From the NCBI GenBank assembly GCA_046048055.1, contig JBJOGW010000023.1, positions 1 to 10,178 of the forward strand: DNA of 10,178 bases. The letters are read 5' to 3'. Positions 8,748-10,178 of this stretch are shown here, in pieces. A model generated the notes under the pieces. It ran no database searches, had not been told where the DNA came from, and was given only the letters and a program-made list of their open reading frames with translations. Source of the stretch: SYAC01 sp046048055 (lineage in GTDB: Bacteria; Planctomycetota; Phycisphaerae; Phycisphaerales; SM1A02). The position numbers and the translations under genes are program-made. Numbering within the stretch: position 1 is the stretch's first letter; each line of letters begins with the position of its first letter.

Positions 8748-8941
8748 TGCCGTGGAGCGACTGGGAGTTCTGGCTGGTCACGTCGCTGGCGGTCGCCGCC
8801 GCGGTCGTGGTGCTGCGGCCGCTGTTGCCAACGCGCCGCGAGGCGCCCAGGTGCCCCGGATGCCCGTCGGAGACGCAGGCGCCGCGATCGGCCACGCTCA
8901 CCATCGAGGGGACGCCGGCCCAGGACCGCGAAGTGCCGTGA
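8747..8941 (+). CDS. FeoB-associated Cys-rich small membrane protein
   Basis: This 64-residue protein has one membrane helix (about 9-27, LVTSLAVAAAVVVLRPLL), then a basic turn (RR at 30-31) and a CPGCP motif (36-40). The rest is a hydrophilic tail. Size, a single N-terminal helix, a short Cys motif and position directly after feoB all match the FeoB-associated Cys-rich membrane protein family (Pfam PF12669), thought to help FeoB in place of FeoC. With only two cysteines, it is at the poor end of that family. ATG at 8747 overlaps the feoB TGA by one base (TGATG) and has an excellent ribosome site. The frame is open further upstream, but that part lies inside feoB and should be ignored. The next gene overlaps its stop by four bases. 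The gene is well supported; the family call is likely but rests on features rather than alignment. Confidence 0.78.
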   Translation: MPWSDWEFWLVTSLAVAAAVVVLRPLLPTRREAPRCPGCPSETQAPRSATLTIEGTPAQDREVP

Positions 8942-10178
8942 CGGAACGGGTGTCGCTGGCCGTGGTCGGTGCAGGCGCCGCAGGCCTGATGGCGGCGATC
9001 CATGCGGGGCGCGCGGGTCTGCGCGGTGTGGTGGCCCTGGACTCCGCCCGCCGCCTCGGCGCCAAGATCCTGGTGGCCGGGGGCGGACGCTGCAACGTCA
9101 CCCACCACGCGGTCAGCGATCGCGACTATGCAGGCTCCACGCCGGCGGCGATCCGGAGGGTTCTGGCCCGCTTCGGCGTGGAGGACTGTGTGCGGTTCTT
9201 CGGCGAACTGGGCGTGGAACTGAAGCAGGAGGACACCGGCAAGCTGTTCCCGGTGAGCGACGACGCCCACACCGTGCTCACCGCCCTGCTGCGAGCGTGC
9301 GAGGCGGCCGGCGTGTCCCTTCGCCACCCGGCACGTGTCGGCGAACTGCACCGATCGGAGGATGGATTCCGCATCCACGGTGACTGGGGCACGCTCCTGG
9401 CCGACCGCGTGATCCTCTGCACCGGAGGTCGAAGCCTTCCCAAGAGCGGCTCCGACGGCGCGGGCCTGGAGATGGCGCGGGCACTCGGACACAGCCTGAC
9501 GGATCGCGTGGTGCCGGCCCTGGTGCCGCTGAAGCTGGCCGAGGGCCACTGGCTCACGGAACTCTCCGGCCTGGCGTTTCCAGCGGAACTGCGCGTGACC
9601 GACGCGGTCGGCCGCAAGCTGGCCGCCACGCAGGGCTCGCTGCTGTGCACGCACTTCGGGCTCTCGGGGCCTGCCGCCCTGGACATCTCACGGCACTGGA
9701 CGCTGGCACGCGACCGGGATCCTTCCGTCGCCCTGCAACTGGCGGTGATGCCCGACATGGACGAGACGGCCGCCGATGCCTGGCTGCTCGAAGGCACCGG
9801 CCGAAGCCTGCTGGGCCGCCTGCGTGAAAGGTTGCCGGAGCGGCTGGCCCGGGCGATCCTGGAGCGGGCGGGCATCGAGCCTGGTCGCTCCGTGCAGCAA
9901 CAGGACCGCACGACACGGCGCGGTCTCGCCCGCATGCTCACCGCGATGGCGGTGCCCGTCACGGGGGACCGCGGCTTCACCTACGCCGAGACCACCGCGG
10001 GCGGCGTGCCGCTGCGCGAGGTACGGCTCGAAACCATGGAAAGCCGCCTGGTGCCGGGCCTGCACCTGGCGGGCGAGATGCTCGATGTGGATGGTCGCAT
10101 CGGGGGCTTCAACTTTCAGTGGGCCTGGGCGAGCGGATTCGTGGCGGGAACGGCTGCTGCCGAAAGTGCACGCTGCGT
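8938..10178 (+). CDS. HI0933/BaiN-family FAD-dependent oxidoreductase, 3' end cut by window
   Basis: This is a two-dinucleotide-binding flavoprotein of the HI0933/YhiN family, which includes aminoacetone-oxidase-like and BaiN-type enzymes; the natural substrate is usually unknown. The frame gives 413 codons without a stop. The FAD-binding Rossmann motif is GAGAAG at residues 11-16, followed by Asp at the end of the second strand. The family signature GGGRCNVT is at 48-55, and TGGRSLPKSGSDG starts at 162. CTHFGLSGPAALDISR lies at about 236-251, and TAGGVPL at about 352-358. The C-terminal FAD motif GEMLDVDGRIGG with the following NFQWAWASG is at about 379-400. Only a few residues should be missing at the right edge, since the family ends soon after that motif. 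GTG at 8938 overlaps the preceding TGA as GTGA, placing it in the feo operon with no own promoter visible. It is probably cytosolic, as no signal peptide is seen. An iron-related role is suggested only by position. Confidence 0.9.
   Translation, partial: MTERVSLAVVGAGAAGLMAAIHAGRAGLRGVVALDSARRLGAKILVAGGGRCNVTHHAVSDRDYAGSTPAAIRRVLARFGVEDCVRFFGELGVELKQEDTGKLFPVSDDAHTVLTALLRACEAAGVSLRHPARVGELHRSEDGFRIHGDWGTLLADRVILCTGGRSLPKSGSDGAGLEMARALGHSLTDRVVPALVPLKLAEGHWLTELSGLAFPAELRVTDAVGRKLAATQGSLLCTHFGLSGPAALDISRHWTLARDRDPSVALQLAVMPDMDETAADAWLLEGTGRSLLGRLRERLPERLARAILERAGIEPGRSVQQQDRTTRRGLARMLTAMAVPVTGDRGFTYAETTAGGVPLREVRLETMESRLVPGLHLAGEMLDVDGRIGGFNFQWAWASGFVAGTAAAESARC

Noticed and set aside
6636..9980. 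Long minus-strand open frames at 6636-8669, 8590-9654 and 9126-9980
   Set aside because: They are shadows of feoB and the flavoprotein, with Gln/His/Arg- or Ser/Arg-rich translations and no recognisable domains.

Overview
The window is GC-rich, densely coding bacterial DNA in two divergently transcribed blocks with about 42 bases between them. The gene content suggests a planctomycete, possibly of the Phycisphaerae type. This rests on three things: a MoxR / two-VWA amidotransferase-like protein / DUF4175-like operon, a feo operon carrying a small Cys-rich membrane protein, and the high GC. It is an inference from remembered family patterns, not a database result.

Left block (minus strand, read from about 5612 down to 1). 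A 553-residue membrane-anchored coiled-coil protein resembling DUF4175 comes first. A 969-residue membrane protein follows, with two VWA domains and a glutamine-amidotransferase-like fold split around the second. Next is a MoxR-type AAA+ ATPase, then the first codons of another gene at the window edge, by context probably a DUF58 protein. Junctions are tight (18 bases, then two 4-base overlaps). MoxR and VWA proteins commonly act together as a chaperone-like or metal-insertion machine at the membrane, so this is probably one such module. The MoxR gene is broken by an apparent one-base deletion near position 552, just before its sensor motif. This is either a sequencing error or a real lesion.

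Right block (plus strand). A gene for an unrecognised exported coiled-coil protein (5655-6401) comes first. A clear sigma70-like promoter (TTGAAC, 17 bases, TAGCAT) then drives a ferrous-iron uptake operon: feoA, feoB, a 64-residue FeoB-associated Cys-rich membrane protein, and an HI0933/BaiN-family flavoprotein running off the right edge. These four genes are separated by 1 base or overlap by 1 or 4 bases. FeoA and FeoB import Fe(II), and the small protein probably assists FeoB. The flavoprotein's link to iron is only positional.

No tRNA, rRNA, CRISPR array, insertion sequence, long repeat or convincing terminator was seen. No stretch above 300 bases lacks a gene. The many long open frames on opposite strands are by-products of GC-rich codon use. 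I do not see a clearly new biological system. The most checkable oddities are the MoxR frameshift, the promoter elements placed six bases from two divergent start codons, the altered G4 motif of FeoB, and the flavoprotein fused into the feo operon.
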